64,000 bases of DNA from Neurospora tetrasperma FGSC 2508 (Eukaryota; Ascomycota; Sordariomycetes; Sordariales; Sordariaceae), in assembly GCF_000213175.1 (NCBI RefSeq), contig NW_009799179.1, forward strand, positions 7,239,981-7,303,980. Reading direction: 5' to 3'. Shown in pieces: positions 9,822 to 21,314 of this stretch. The notes below the pieces were generated by a model. It was not told the DNA's origin, ran no database searches, and saw only the letters and a list, made by a program, of their open reading frames with translations. Numbering within the stretch: the first letter of the stretch is position 1; every line of letters starts with the position of its first letter. A program made the translations under genes and the position numbers.

Positions 9822-12450
9822 ATGTTCCGGAACGCCCTCCGTCAGAGCACTCGCGCCGTCGGCGCCTTCTCTGCCACTGGCAGAGTCGCCGCGGTAGGTT
9901 AACTCCGCACACCTGATCCACCTTCAACATCACCGGCCGCCTCTTCTATTCAACCTCATCGGGTCCCGGAGCGCTTGGAGCTTTGTCATCATGGCGCATG
10001 GCCTTGAGGATGTCGATGGGCTTGTTGGGGGAGCTGTCCATGTGTCGTGAAGCATGCCTCTCGGAGTTCGGCTAGGGCTAACTCGACAGCAGCGAAATGC
10101 CGCACCTGTAGTTTCCGCCGTCCAGGCCCGCACCTACGCCGACGCCAAGGCCACTCCCACCGAGGTCTCTTCCATCCTCGAGCAGAGAATCCGCGGTGTC
10201 CAGGAGGAGTCCAACCTCGCTGAGACCGGTCGCGTCCTCTCCGTCGGGTACGTTTTTCTGGGTTATGGTTGCGGTTCTTGGCAAAGAGGGGGAACGGCAG
10301 AGAGCATCAGGGTCAACGCGGTATCACGAAAGAAGCTCAGCAAGCATATCACGACACGACGACAACAATGACGACAACGACGACAACAAGAGGAGCAACA
10401 AGAACAACGACAACGAGAACGACTACCACGACTGCGATCCCGACCGTACCCACGACGAGATGCGTCGAAGCTGGATGTTCGCGACAATGATGATGCTGCT
10501 GCTGCCGGTGTTGCTCCTGTGGTTAGCGAGACCATGACGTGAATTTGTGGATGCTGACATGTCGTCTCGTATAGTGATGGTATCGCCCGTGTTCACGGCA
10601 TGGCCAACGTTCAGGCTGAGGAGCTTGTCGAGTATGTTCCAGTCCCTAACCTAACGGATGCTCTTTTGCCCCAAATCTGACCCTTTGCCCCCAGGTTCGC
10701 CTCCGGCGTCAAGGGTATGTGCATGAACCTCGAGGCCGGCCAGGTCGGTGTTGTGCTTTTCGGTTCCGATCGTCTTGTCAAGGAGGGCGAGACTGTCAAG
10801 CGTACCGGTGAAATTGTCGATGTCCCCGTCGGTCCCGAGCTTCTCGGCCGTGTCATCGATGCCCTCGGTAACCCCATCGATGGCAAGGGCCCCATCAACT
10901 GCAAGGAGAAGCGTCGTGCCCAGCTCAAGGCCCCCGGCATTCTTCCCCGTCAGTCCGTCAACCAGCCCGTCCAGACCGGTCTCAAGTCCGTCGACGCCAT
11001 GGTTCCCATTGGCCGTGGTCAGCGTGAGTTGATCATTGGTGATCGTCAGACCGGCAAGACTGCCGTCGCTCTCGATGCCATTCTCAACCAGAAGCGCTGG
11101 AACAGCGGTTCCGACGAGGACAAGAAGCTCTACTGCGTCTACGTTGCCGTCGGTCAGAAGCGTTCCACCGTCGCTCAGCTCGTCAAGACCCTTGAGGAGA
11201 ACGACGCCATGAAGTACTCCATCGTCGTCGCTGCCACCGCCTCCGAGGCCGCTCCTCTCCAGTACCTCGCTCCTTTCACTGGCGTAAGTGGCTGCCGGAT
11301 CTTGTCCCCTCCAGTTATCAGCAGACCCCTTCAGTTGCCGCTCGAACACCTCCAGATTTTCGTTTGACGCCTTTTCTATATATGGGAGGATGTCTTCCAA
11401 ATAACTGGAAACCCCTTCCATTCATCGTCATACCCTTCCCAGATATATGCACGACCCCTTCAACACTTTTGCACCTCCCTGTTGAACTTTTCCACCCATC
11501 TTTCAAACATCATCAGACCTCATCACACCTCTTCTCGGATTCCTGCCCCCGGCCCGTTTGAAACCAATCAGACCAGACTGGCTAACCAGAAGCTTCTAAA
11601 CACAGGCGTGTGTCGGTGAATACTTCAGAGACAACGGCAAGCACTCCCTTGTCATCTTTGACGATCTTACCAAGCAGGCCGTTGCCTACCGTCAGATGTC
11701 CCTTCTTCTCCGTCGTCCCCCCGGTCGTGAGGCTTACCCCGGTGATGTCTTCTACCTCCACTCTCGTCTTCTCGAGCGTGCCGCCAAGATGAACAAGACC
11801 CACGGCGGTGGTTCCATGACTGCCCTTCCCGTCATTGAGACCCAGGGTGGTGATGTGTCCGCTTACATTCCCACCAACGTCATTTCCATCACTGATGGTC
11901 AGATCTTCTTGGAGTCTGAGCTCTTCTACAAGGGTGTCCGTCCCGCCATCAACGTCGGTCTTTCCGTCTCTCGTGTCGGTTCCGCTGCCCAGCTCAAGGC
12001 CATGAAGCAAGTCGCTGGTTCGCTCAAGCTCTTCTTGGCCCAGTACCGTGAGGTCGCTGCCTTCGCCCAGTTCGGTTCCGATCTTGATGCTGCTACCAAG
12101 CAGACCCTCAACCGTGGTGAGCGTGTAAGTGCAAACAAGCTGAACTCCCCATTTTTTTGGTGCAGAGCTGACAAGTCTATCTACAGTTGACCGAGCTCCT
12201 CAAGCAGAAGCAGTACTCCCCCATGGCCGTCAACGAGATGGTTCCCCTCATCTTCGCCGGTGTCAACGGTTTCCTCGACACCGTCCCCGTTGCCAAGATC
12301 CTCCAGTGGGAGGCTGACTTCCTCGCCCACCTCAAGACCAACGAGCCTGAGATCATGGCCACCATCGACAAGGAGGGTGCCATTAGCAAGGACCTCGAGG
12401 CTAAGCTCCGTGATGTTATTCAGACCTTCACCAAGAGCTTCCTCGGTTAA
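9822..12450 (+). CDS. atp-1: mitochondrial F1 ATP synthase subunit alpha
   Basis: Six exons, 9822-9893, 10093-10247, 10575-10631, 10695-11283, 11606-12124 and 12187-12450, encode 551 residues. All introns have GT-AG ends and the phases agree. The N-terminus, [16 protein letters not shown] and onward to about residue 40, is a basic, Ser/Thr/Ala-rich mitochondrial presequence ending around ARTYA. The Walker A motif GDRQTGKT lies at residues 210-217, the LVIFDD Walker B strand follows, and the alpha/beta signature [10 protein letters not shown] starts at 404. The subunit forms the catalytic hexamer of complex V with beta on the matrix side of the inner membrane. Introns 2 (327 nt) and 4 (322 nt) are unusually long for this genome; intron 2 carries a CGACAA-like repeat and intron 4 is rich in CCCCTTC-like runs. 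Identification is essentially certain. Confidence 0.98.
10351..10425 (+). repeat. degenerate CGACAA-type microsatellite in atp-1 intron 2
   Basis: About 75 bp of imperfect ACGACAACAA and related units lie wholly inside intron 2 of atp-1 (10248-10574). The tract is C/A/G-rich and nearly T-free on the coding strand, which keeps frames open on both strands and explains spurious open frames there. It is a simple-sequence expansion rather than a coding element. Confidence 0.7.
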
Positions 12451-13435
12451 ATGCATATAAATTGAATTAATTCCCCGTGGTTCTTGAGAACGAGCAGTGG
12501 GTTCGTCATCTTTACCCGCGCAGTTCCGTGTTTCTAGAGGAAGGTGTTCCGTCTCCGTCGGGTGCTGGACTGAGGAATGGACGCGTGAGAAGGGGAGATT
12601 CTCTAGCCGAACCTACTGTAAATTAGAGCAAGTCTCAATCAAGTACTCTATTCCCTTTGTCAGGCACTGAAAATACGAGGTTATGAATTCTATAATCAAT
12701 GGAAAGGCTTGTGCAAAGGTTCACGTCGTGCATCTTTTTGTTTGCTTTTTTTGCGGTGGATGTTCTAATGTGTTTTGACTAGCGAGATAATTGCAGGATT
12801 ACTTTCAGCTGCCTTCCAAATCATTGAGCCACTCTACTTGGAAGAACCAATTCAGTAGTAAACAATTAGCTAAGCTGTATTTGCGGATCACAGTACATAG
12901 TATGTGCGATTGATTTGGTTGTTTTGGACTGAGCCAAAAGACTGGTGACAAGCAGTTGGGATGATGAGGCTTGGTGGGGTCGCGTCAGTGACATCATGAG
13001 CGACAGTTCCAACAGGGCAGCTACCAGCTACACCCAAAGAACATGGGGTTTTCGCCTTTCATTGATCAGCTACCGAGTTATCAGACTTCTTTGAATTCAG
13101 TTAGAACTCAAATAACCCGCTTCATTTGCTGGCAAGCTTATCATTTCCCTCTCTATACCTTTCAACTCCCAATCCCTCATCAATCGTATTGAACTCCAAA
13201 GTTGTTGTGTCGGAGCTTAAGAACACCAAATGTGAGTGGAAGAAACCACCCCGCGTCATCCCACGCGCTCCAATTCCCATCCCATCTTTCAAAGATCTGG
13301 GCTGTTCTTGGATCCGAGCACCTGGTTTTGGAGCGTAAATCTTCTGGACCAGTGAAAACTATACACTGTTGGACAGATATGTGTTGAACTGACAACATCG
13401 CTGTTCTAGCTACTATTCACCACCACTTTTACGAT
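12451..13435. other. intergenic: atp-1 3' flank and NADHX dehydratase promoter
   Basis: Tandem genes flank this 985-bp gap. T-rich tracts around 12735-12750 probably belong to the atp-1 3' flank. The stretch just before the next ATG is C/T-rich. No RNA gene or further coding region was recognised. Confidence 0.5.
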
Positions 13436-14867
13436 ATGTCCTCCGAGTCATCAACCGGCCCAGAAATGTCGGCGACAACCAAGCAGATGCTAATCCGTGT
13501 GCGGCAAATGGTGCCGCCCATGCTGGAGAAATTCCATAAAGGTTTGTCTTACCAAGTTCAGTTCTGACGAAGATGAGCTTGTCTGCTCCGCCACTGTTGC
13601 TCTGGGCTTGCGGGGAAGCTATTTCCAACCATCGTGCGGCCCGGGGGGGATAGGAGAATCTCTTTGGTAATAGTAACTGGAAGATGGACTAGAGATAGGT
13701 AGCTAACTTGAAATTCCCCGATCATAGGACAACTTGGTCGTGTAGCTGTCATCGGCGGTAGCGAGGACTACACAGGTGCTCCCTACTTTTCCGCCATGGC
13801 AAGTGCGAGACTGGGTGCTGATCTTGTAAGTTTAACCACCCAACTCCCACATCTACATCGCCAGTACCGAGACTGACTAACATGGACCGACAGTCCCACG
13901 TAATCTGCACTCCCAACGCCGCTCAAGTCATCAAAACCTACTCGCCCAACCTCATGGTCCACCCACTCATGCGCTCCTCCCCGCCGGCCCTCAGCTCATC
14001 GGACTCCGGCAGCTCGCCCTCGCTCACAAAGTCCGCTCCTGACACCGACCCTTCCCAGATAGCCGCCCAGATCATTCCCATGCTCGACAGGCTACACGTC
14101 CTCGTTATCGGTCCTGGTCTTGGCCGCGACCCTCTCATGCAAGAGACTTGCGCTAAGGTGATCACCGCGGCGCGCGAGAAGGGAATTCCCATGGTTCTCG
14201 ACGCCGACGCCCTGTTGCTGGTGACCAAGGACCCGTCTCTCATCAAGGGGTACGACAACGCCGTCTTGACGCCCAACGTGGTCGAATTCGGACGACTGAC
14301 CAAAGCGCTCGGCGTGGACGAAGAGGTGGAAAAGGCTGAGGAGACGGCGGGCGAGACGGCCAAGGTGGAGGCGCTGGCTAAGGCGCTCGGCGGCGTCATG
14401 GTTGTGCAGAAGGGAGCCAAGGACTACTTGAGCGACGGCAAGGTGACGCTTACGGTAGACTTGAAGGGTGGTCTGAAGAGGAGTGGTGGACAGGGAGATA
14501 CGCTGACGGGAAGTATTGCCACGTTTTTGGGCTGGCGGAGGGCGTATCTTGAAGATCTTTGGGATCATGGCCATAAGCTCAACAAGGAGGAGTTGATTGG
14601 TTTGGCTGTCTTTGGTGGAAGCGCCATTACGAGGGTGAGTCATGTTGTTTGTGATTTTTCGTTCATGGTTCGGGGTACTTTTGCGCCTCATATCCCCCAG
14701 CATCGACCATACCTAGTCATACTCGGGCAGATGCTAACATCTATCTCTAGGAATGCTCTCGTCTGGCATTTGCCAAGAAGGGCCGCAGTCTTCAAGCAAG
14801 CGATCTCACAGACGAAGTACACACAGCATTTTTGAACCTGTTTGGCGAGGTTGACGCGAAGCTCTAG
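13436..14867 (+). CDS. ATP-dependent (S)-NAD(P)H-hydrate dehydratase
   Basis: Four exons, 13436-13541, 13728-13825, 13894-14634 and 14751-14867, encode 353 residues. Donors are GTTTGT, GTAAGT and GTGAGT, and phases close. The protein belongs to the YjeF C-terminal/CARKD ribokinase-like family that repairs hydrated, damaged NADH and NADPH. Early on it shows [20 protein letters not shown], then [35 protein letters not shown], and the anion-hole/catalytic motif [14 protein letters not shown]. The final exon supplies the C-terminal helix ([14 protein letters not shown]). Between the first core strands there is a Ser-rich loop typical of fungal members. No strong mitochondrial presequence is seen, so a cytosolic location is likely. 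An alternative in-frame ATG lies just before exon 3, but using it would lose the conserved [13 protein letters not shown] element. Confidence 0.94.
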
Positions 14868-16092
14868 ATGGCTTTACTTTCCACTTAATCCTAAGCGAAG
14901 ATATCCAGGACGATAAGACTTTCAAACTGTTATGAGATAACGAAAGCTACATAGAAATCACAAGTTGAAAGCTACCAAGATGGTGGTAACCGCGGCGCAC
15001 CAGCAATGCCTGAAGCGAGTGACTACCCCTGAATACGGCCTGGCTTCCTATTGCATGGTGGCTTGTACATGGCTGAACGACCCTCTGTCACCCGCGCCTA
15101 TGTATAAGAGTCAATATTGTAAAGTCATTGGTGGTTATGGCTGGACTGTGAAAAGAGAAAAAGAAAAGACAAAAAAGAAAAGAAAAGCCAAAGAATTGTC
15201 AAGATCCCGTAAACTCGGGAAATAGGAATCAGGGACTCAATTCTTGCCTCCCTCTTTGGAGCTACATCTGATATATTCCGAGTGCCGCGGTAGGTCGAAT
15301 CGATTGCCGAGCACAACTGCCCCGGCTGTCGTTCTGGCTTCACTTTTCGGCTTTCGTATTTGGCCTTTATCCGTGAACCCATGGATTGGGCATTTTGTTG
15401 AATCCATCTCCATCCTGTCACAGATAACGAAGTCACATAGCGAGGTGGAAACAGCAGAACTACAGCTTGTGGGTGTGGGGGTTAGGGGGCAACGGATATC
15501 ATCAGCACTGGCATCACACCCAGTTCCTGCATCGTGTGTTACACCCGTCTCTACCGTGACCCAGCGACCGTCACCTCCCGCCTCCCGTCCCTCCCCCCCT
15601 CGTCGCCTCCGCCTCAAGAAAAAGAGGCCTGCCTAGGGATACCTACATGCCTATTGCGTACCATGGCTATCCCCAAGATCGAGTATGAAGGTGTAGGAAC
15701 CAAAAGGTGCAGCCAGCCTCAAGAGTAACCTTACCTTGCCTATCGGACCTATCCGCCCCCCGTAAAGATGGCAAGATCGCGGGAGCGAAGAACAGGCAAA
15801 AGCGGGTTAAGCGCTGCCTGCGGGTTTTGCTGCGGGTATCCAGATCCTATATCCCACTGCTGTGGCTCGGCCGGGAAGAGGCTGTCCCCCAACGCTGTCA
15901 CTCCGTCTGTCAACCTAGGTAACTTCCTGTGGTCGTCACGATGGGCTTTCAGCTTGGAACTATGTCCTCTGTCATCGACCTCAGAGTATGCTCCACGGCA
16001 GTGAAGAACTTGAGTAGGAAGTCGAGTAAGTAAATAAAAGAGTGGTCAAGCGACCATTCAGTTTCGAGTGAAGGGGTCGGCAATGGCTTGGA

Positions 16093-16150
16093 AAGGAAAA
16101 AAATACAAAAAATAAAAATAAAATAAAAACAATTATATAAAAAATTTCAA
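16093..16150. repeat. A-rich low-complexity segment
   Basis: A run of mixed A and AT units, almost free of C and G, stands out against the ~50% GC surroundings. It may simply be low-complexity DNA; fungal replication origins often include such tracts, but no specific origin signal is claimed. Confidence 0.6.
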
Positions 16151-17891
16151 CTGTCCGACCCGAACGAAGCCTCCACCCACTGTCCACTGTGTATGAACTG
16201 GACTGGAAAACGATAAGAGTCACAATTAACATGCTTGGTCTTGGGTGACGACACTGGAGACAAAGAACAGGAGAGGATGTCTTGCAGGACGATCGTTCGG
16301 AAAAGGAGGCTGATTGCATTAGCCAGACGTGTACTTAAACTTTGTATGGTAGACACTAAATGTAATGTATGCAGGTATGCAGGTTTCTCGAGACCCTGAA
16401 GGGTCCATTGTGACTTGGCTTGCACCTACATGATATGACAGTGAGATCCCGGGAATCAAGAGATCTTTTCCCGGCTCCAATGATTGCAAAGTTTGAAGTT
16501 TCGGAGGCTGATCTCGAGTCATCAAGGTTACCAGGGACTCTAGGGTTTTGTCTCCTCGGATGTACACACTCCTATTGTAGGTAGGTAGGTAGCTGAAGTG
16601 GTTTGCTTGCTGTGTAATGCAAATGCTTCAACACCAATGTTGTAACTACCTGCGAGCGAGAAGGTACCGCAAAGCAAAGCATAGTTCACGTTCACATAGG
16701 CAAGGTGGGACTGCGTTCTGAATTCTGTCCTGCTTACAAGCAAGGTAATGTCATCTAGCATCGGCTCCTACATGCCACATATGCACATACATCCCGCCTC
16801 TGTTACATGACTCGAAAGTAGGTAGATTGTGCTGTCGTACTGTACCGGCCGGTTCCCGACACGTAGATATCTACCACCATCCGATGAGGCTTACCTAGAC
16901 ATGGCGGCGTTCTGGATTTAGGCGTATGGTATCATACTACGCACTCTCCTCGATCAGACAAACCTTGGCTAGAATATCGGTCCTGACCGAGTTCATCTAT
17001 TGTGCTGGGGCATGCTTACATATCCCGTTGATGTAAAAGAATGAAAACCAAGACACACGTCGCTCGGATGTCTCCTCGTGAACATAGTTTCCTGAGATCT
17101 GTCTGTCTAGGACAGTATTATAAAGCGTCGCCAGCTTATAAAGGGGAAAATCTTCTAGATTGAATTGATTGTCTTGCCCCCCCTCCCCCTGAGATACGAA
17201 GCCGACAAAGATGCGAGCAAAGCTACTCGATAAAAGCAGGCATCCTCAGACAGACACTCGAGTTTTCAACGAGATGTGATCGTAAATCACACGGTTTGTA
17301 TTCGCCTTTCACATTTGGTCTCGAAACAGAGCTTGGCCTCGCTCGTTCGTTGTGTACAGCCATTGGATGGATGAACTGCATCCAGGCCGCATTTGTTTGG
17401 CGGGAAGGGGTTAGTTCTTCCCACCCACACTGGCAGGAACAAACGCATAACGGTCGTGTCACGAGGAGCCGTGGGGTTGAATCCAACTCATGCTGGGTTT
17501 GGTTTGACACCGTGACCTACCACATAGTGTTCCTCGTCCTGGTGTCAAGCGAAAAGGGCCCCGGCCTGTTTCCATGGTTACACACCGGGTTACACGACTA
17601 CCTCTACAGAAATGAGCGAAGGGGCTATGGCCGAGACCTGAATGATCGGTGTTCCAGGTTGGTCTTGAGTTGAGAGGAGTCTGGCTGAGAACCCGGAAGC
17701 TGGGGGGAAGACACTGAGGAAAGTCCTGTTCGCTGGAGACTGGAGAATATCAAGTCGGGTGTGTGCACTTGGGAGCCGGACGTTGGTGTATGATGCAATC
17801 CTGTAGCTCAACTTGTTAAAACGCATGACCTGGGGAGGCAAAACCAAAGTTCCATGTCATTCCGTCCCCCGCTCCCTGTTAAGTAGCTGGA

Positions 17892-18545
17892 CTACATATA
17901 CAGTATGCTCACAATGTGGGAGAGCGAAACTGACTGATCGGAGCGGCCGGGTGGGTGGGCTATCCAACAAGCTCTCGTTGAGCTGTCACATCGGAAAGCG
18001 TGGACGAGAAGTTCAAGGATGAGAGGAAGGAAGGAGGAGGGGGAGGGGGATGGGCCAAACGGGAAAGCCAAGGAACAGCGCCAAACCTTGGGACTTGTTT
18101 GTGGTGTACTGGTAGGGTATTGAGAGTGAGGCTCGAATCTTGACATCCAAACATTGCTTTTGATAGATAGTTTTCCGATTGATGCACAGTCAATCCTTAG
18201 CCCGCCTGCAGATGATATCCTAAAGGCGAATAGGAATTTCCGGTTCACTGGGACGCGGACTGGGATGTGAAAATTTTCATACTGCATGGAGAGACGAGAG
18301 TTACAGTATTTGGATGAACGGGGGGAGCAAAGGATCCTTCCTGCTCGGCGTCGAGGCTTGCATTGATCTGTGAGTCGCCGTAATGTCTCGATATCCATTC
18401 GAGTCCTTGCCGATTGCAACGACGAACGAACATAGGTATCTACAATCTCGTACTTGACGGTAACCCTTTCTCCGAGGTCATTGTTGTGTAAAGAACCAGA
18501 AACCGCCAGTAGGTAGAGGCATACGAAAAGGCCAAAAGACTTCAT
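17892..18545 (-). CDS. possible small secreted protein (doubtful ORF)
   Basis: An uninterrupted minus-strand frame of 217 codons starts with MKSFGLFVCLYLLAVSGS, which has the look of a signal peptide (basic residue, hydrophobic core, small residues before a cleavage site). The same frame stays open upstream to a farther ATG at 18791, giving 299 codons. No domain or family is recognised, the composition after residue 60 is Arg/Ser/Pro-rich and irregular, and codon use lacks the strong C-ending bias of the housekeeping neighbours. It may be a chance open frame in an otherwise empty region; a poorly expressed lineage-specific gene is the alternative. Confidence 0.2.
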   Translation of the reverse strand: MKSFGLFVCLYLLAVSGSLHNNDLGERVTVKYEIVDTYVRSSLQSARTRMDIETLRRLTDQCKPRRRAGRILCSPRSSKYCNSRLSMQYENFHIPVRVPVNRKFLFAFRISSAGGLRIDCASIGKLSIKSNVWMSRFEPHSQYPTSTPQTSPKVWRCSLAFPFGPSPSPSSFLPLILELLVHAFRCDSSTRACWIAHPPGRSDQSVSLSHIVSILYM

Positions 18546-19999
18546 CGGACGAGGTGACGTGCGTGCATCGACGGACGATCCCAGGGCATGACTGCATGGC
18601 TTCCTTTCCTCGTTGACAGGACTCAAATGTCCAACGTTCCTGTCTGCCAGGTCTGCCAACTGCAAGTGACCCAACTGGCCCCCATCTGCATTGGCTGTGG
18701 CCCTCGGGCAAGTGGAGTCGCTAATCAGGGCGACGGGCACTGCCTGCCAGGGCCGCAGATCAAGGGTGAATGCGGGGTTTGGCGCCGTCATTGCGCGGGG
18801 GAGTTCAATTCCCTTGATAGTAGCGAGAGGCGAGGTATCTAGCTACCTCTATGTACACTACCTCTACACTAAGCAAGTATCTCACTGCGAGTTTGAAGGT
18901 ATGGAATTCGTGCAAGCTCTCTAGCTCTCTAAGAAGTTTATCGTAGGAAACCAAACGACTTTTACGTGCAGTAAGCTACCATCCAGTCAGAAGCGCATGT
19001 CACTTCAAGCTCTAGAGAGGCACTAGTTTGCTCTATGGAGCCGCTTCCCTCCGCCTGCGAGTCTGGGAGGGAGCACGGGGCACCCGTTCTGCTTCCATCC
19101 TGAATTCAATGCTCTCGAGATGAACCTCGGGGGGGCAGCTTGGAGAGGAGGCAAGCAATTCATTCGCTCTGCTCTCATCAGCCTCTCAGCTTTTCCTTCC
19201 AGCTGCTAGCTAGCTCAAGTACGCCAAGGTTCTCAAATGACATGGGTTCTCATCCCTGTTCAGCGCTACCAACACAGCATTGTCGTCCAGGTCCCCTTGT
19301 TACGCCGTATACAGTGTATGTATGTACCTGAATTTGTGGCCCGTGCACCTAGCCTTGGGAGGTTGCTCTGGACGTGAAATTTAACCTCACCTCACTCATT
19401 GACCTCGCACAGCCGAACCGACCAACACTCGAGTTAGACGATCTCCATTTGCACCCGGACACTGCTCAATGTTCTACTGTACTGGCACAGGCTTGTGGGT
19501 CAGATCGAGTCGCGATATCCGACTGATCTCTGACGAGCTGCGGATTTGAGCAATAAAGTTACCATGCGCCCAAATATGGAACCCCAACAAGTTGTCAGAC
19601 CAGATGCGCAGACGCGAAAACCTGAAGCTTCCGATTTCAGTCCTCTCCGCTGAAACCTTGTGTCAAGGATAAGTATAAGAAACCGCAATAAGAGCTTTTA
19701 TGACTTATCTCGAGGATAAGAGGGAGCCACTGGCAGGGAGAGCAGGTGCAGGGATACTAGGCTTTTCCATCATCAACTCAGCATCCATCCTGTCGCCGTT
19801 GTTGGATGTGAGCGAGGTCCTAACATGGGACAAAGTTTTGCTCTATCCAAGTTTGGCTTTCTGAACAAGCCGGGCCTAGCCTGATGCTACACTTAGTTAC
19901 GTACATCTACGTACAGACGAGCAAGTGGACGGTATGGATTACACTCCCGTCGTCGTTTACCCCCATAACCCAGATCACGAATTTCGGGGTTCTCTTTCC

Positions 20000-20026
20000 T
20001 TTTTTTTTTTTTTTTTTTTTTTTTTT
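20000..20026. repeat. 27-base T homopolymer
   Basis: An uninterrupted T tract of 27 bases followed by CCTTCTTCTCC. It is the longest homopolymer in the window and probably length-polymorphic among strains. Sequencing or assembly of such a run is error-prone, so the exact length is uncertain. Confidence 0.85.
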
Positions 20027-21314
20027 CCTTCTTCTCCTTTGACCCCTCTTTGCGCCGTTTCCAAGTAGTCCCAGAAAACCAACAGGCGAGCCTGGCTCTG
20101 CTGAACCGAACGCCTCTTGGGATCTCATCGTCTTGGCACCATGATGTTCTGATATTAGCTCCCATTCTACTGGAATAAGCAACGATGGCTGCGGGAGTAA
20201 ACAAGGTGGGAAGTCACAATGGAGAGCGTTCCGTTTGGCTGACTCGAGTCCCAGTGGTCTCAATCAATGGGCAAGGCTTTCTTTTTCGAACACGAACGGG
20301 TTTTCAATCTTACCAAGAACAAATGCACGAGATGTTGTGGTGTGCTTGATTCGTCTCTCCCGGTTCCCAGCTGGTATGGCCTTCTGACGGGAATTATGAC
20401 ACTATCACCTCGCTCCTTCCTTTACTTTTTTCTCGTTCTCTTTCTTTATTTTACAGTGTGAATGGGTAACTTCCTTCCATCTCAAAGTAGTAATGTGGGG
20501 TGTGATGTTGAGTCGCACTTTCCCTTGGTATATCCCTTGCCGAGTATTTGACCCCTTCCCCCTCCTCTTCACTTGGCCATACTTTCTTCCTCAATTGGGC
20601 TAACCTGTTCACTTTGTTCGCAAAAAACGGGATACCTTTTGGACCTGATACCCACTGGTAGTTTTCTTTTTCTCCATTGTGGCTCTGAGTCAACTCCTTA
20701 GTTATATCACCTCGCCTCCCCTTCCACCCGGCCTGATTTTCCTGCTCGAGAGTTCAGCATCATCTGGGGAACACAACAAGTCTAAGACCAACCTGACTTT
20801 CTTTCCAGTCTGTCTCAACTGCCAGGCAACACAGTTACCTTCCACCTCGAGGAGGACGACAAACAAAACCGCCGCTGCTTTCCTCTTTCTCTGGTGTAAT
20901 CGAAACACCACACTTCCAAGTCGTTGTACGATCACCGTCATACCAAACCGGAATGACCATCCACACCAAATCCGCAACACCGTACTACCAGGACTCAACC
21001 ACCAGGCCTCCGTCCTAGTGACATCTCATCCGCGCCTCATTTGCCGTTTACAACAATCTCAAACCCGCAATATACCCTCCAGTCCCGCTCAAAACCCACC
21101 CCTCCTTGCAAAGTCTCCATGTCTTTCCGTGGAAAGTTTTATTCACCACTCCAAACCTAGACCCCGAACATCTCAGACCTTCTCTTAGCTAGCTTGAGAG
21201 AAGCTAATCCAAAACAACCTCTTCCTTGCCGGTGCGCAACTTTGCCTACCCCGGAGCGACCCTCGAATTGACCGCTATCACCTAGCCATATCATCAACCA
21301 CTACAACTGGTTCA

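Larger units (their letters stand above)
14868..21314. other. 6.4-kb gene-poor stretch
   Basis: No confident gene was found in this, the largest gap of the window. It contains an A-rich low-complexity segment (about 16093-16150), a (GTAG)4 run at 16577-16592, a 27-base T tract at 20000-20026, one longer minus-strand open frame (17892-18545, listed separately) and a pyrimidine-rich leader-like segment before 21315. Composition is otherwise ordinary, with no sign of RIP-mutated transposon remains. A large upstream regulatory region or a long 5' leader for the gene at 21315 is possible. Confidence 0.5.

Noticed and set aside
10651-11421. 256-codon antisense frame over atp-1
   Set aside because: Opposes a conserved exon and runs through an intron boundary; composition is typical of antisense shadow.
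20679-21188. 169-codon frame just before the Ser-rich gene
   Set aside because: Pyrimidine-rich leader-like sequence, composition of Ser/Thr/Pro/Asn typical of translated leader, no family match.
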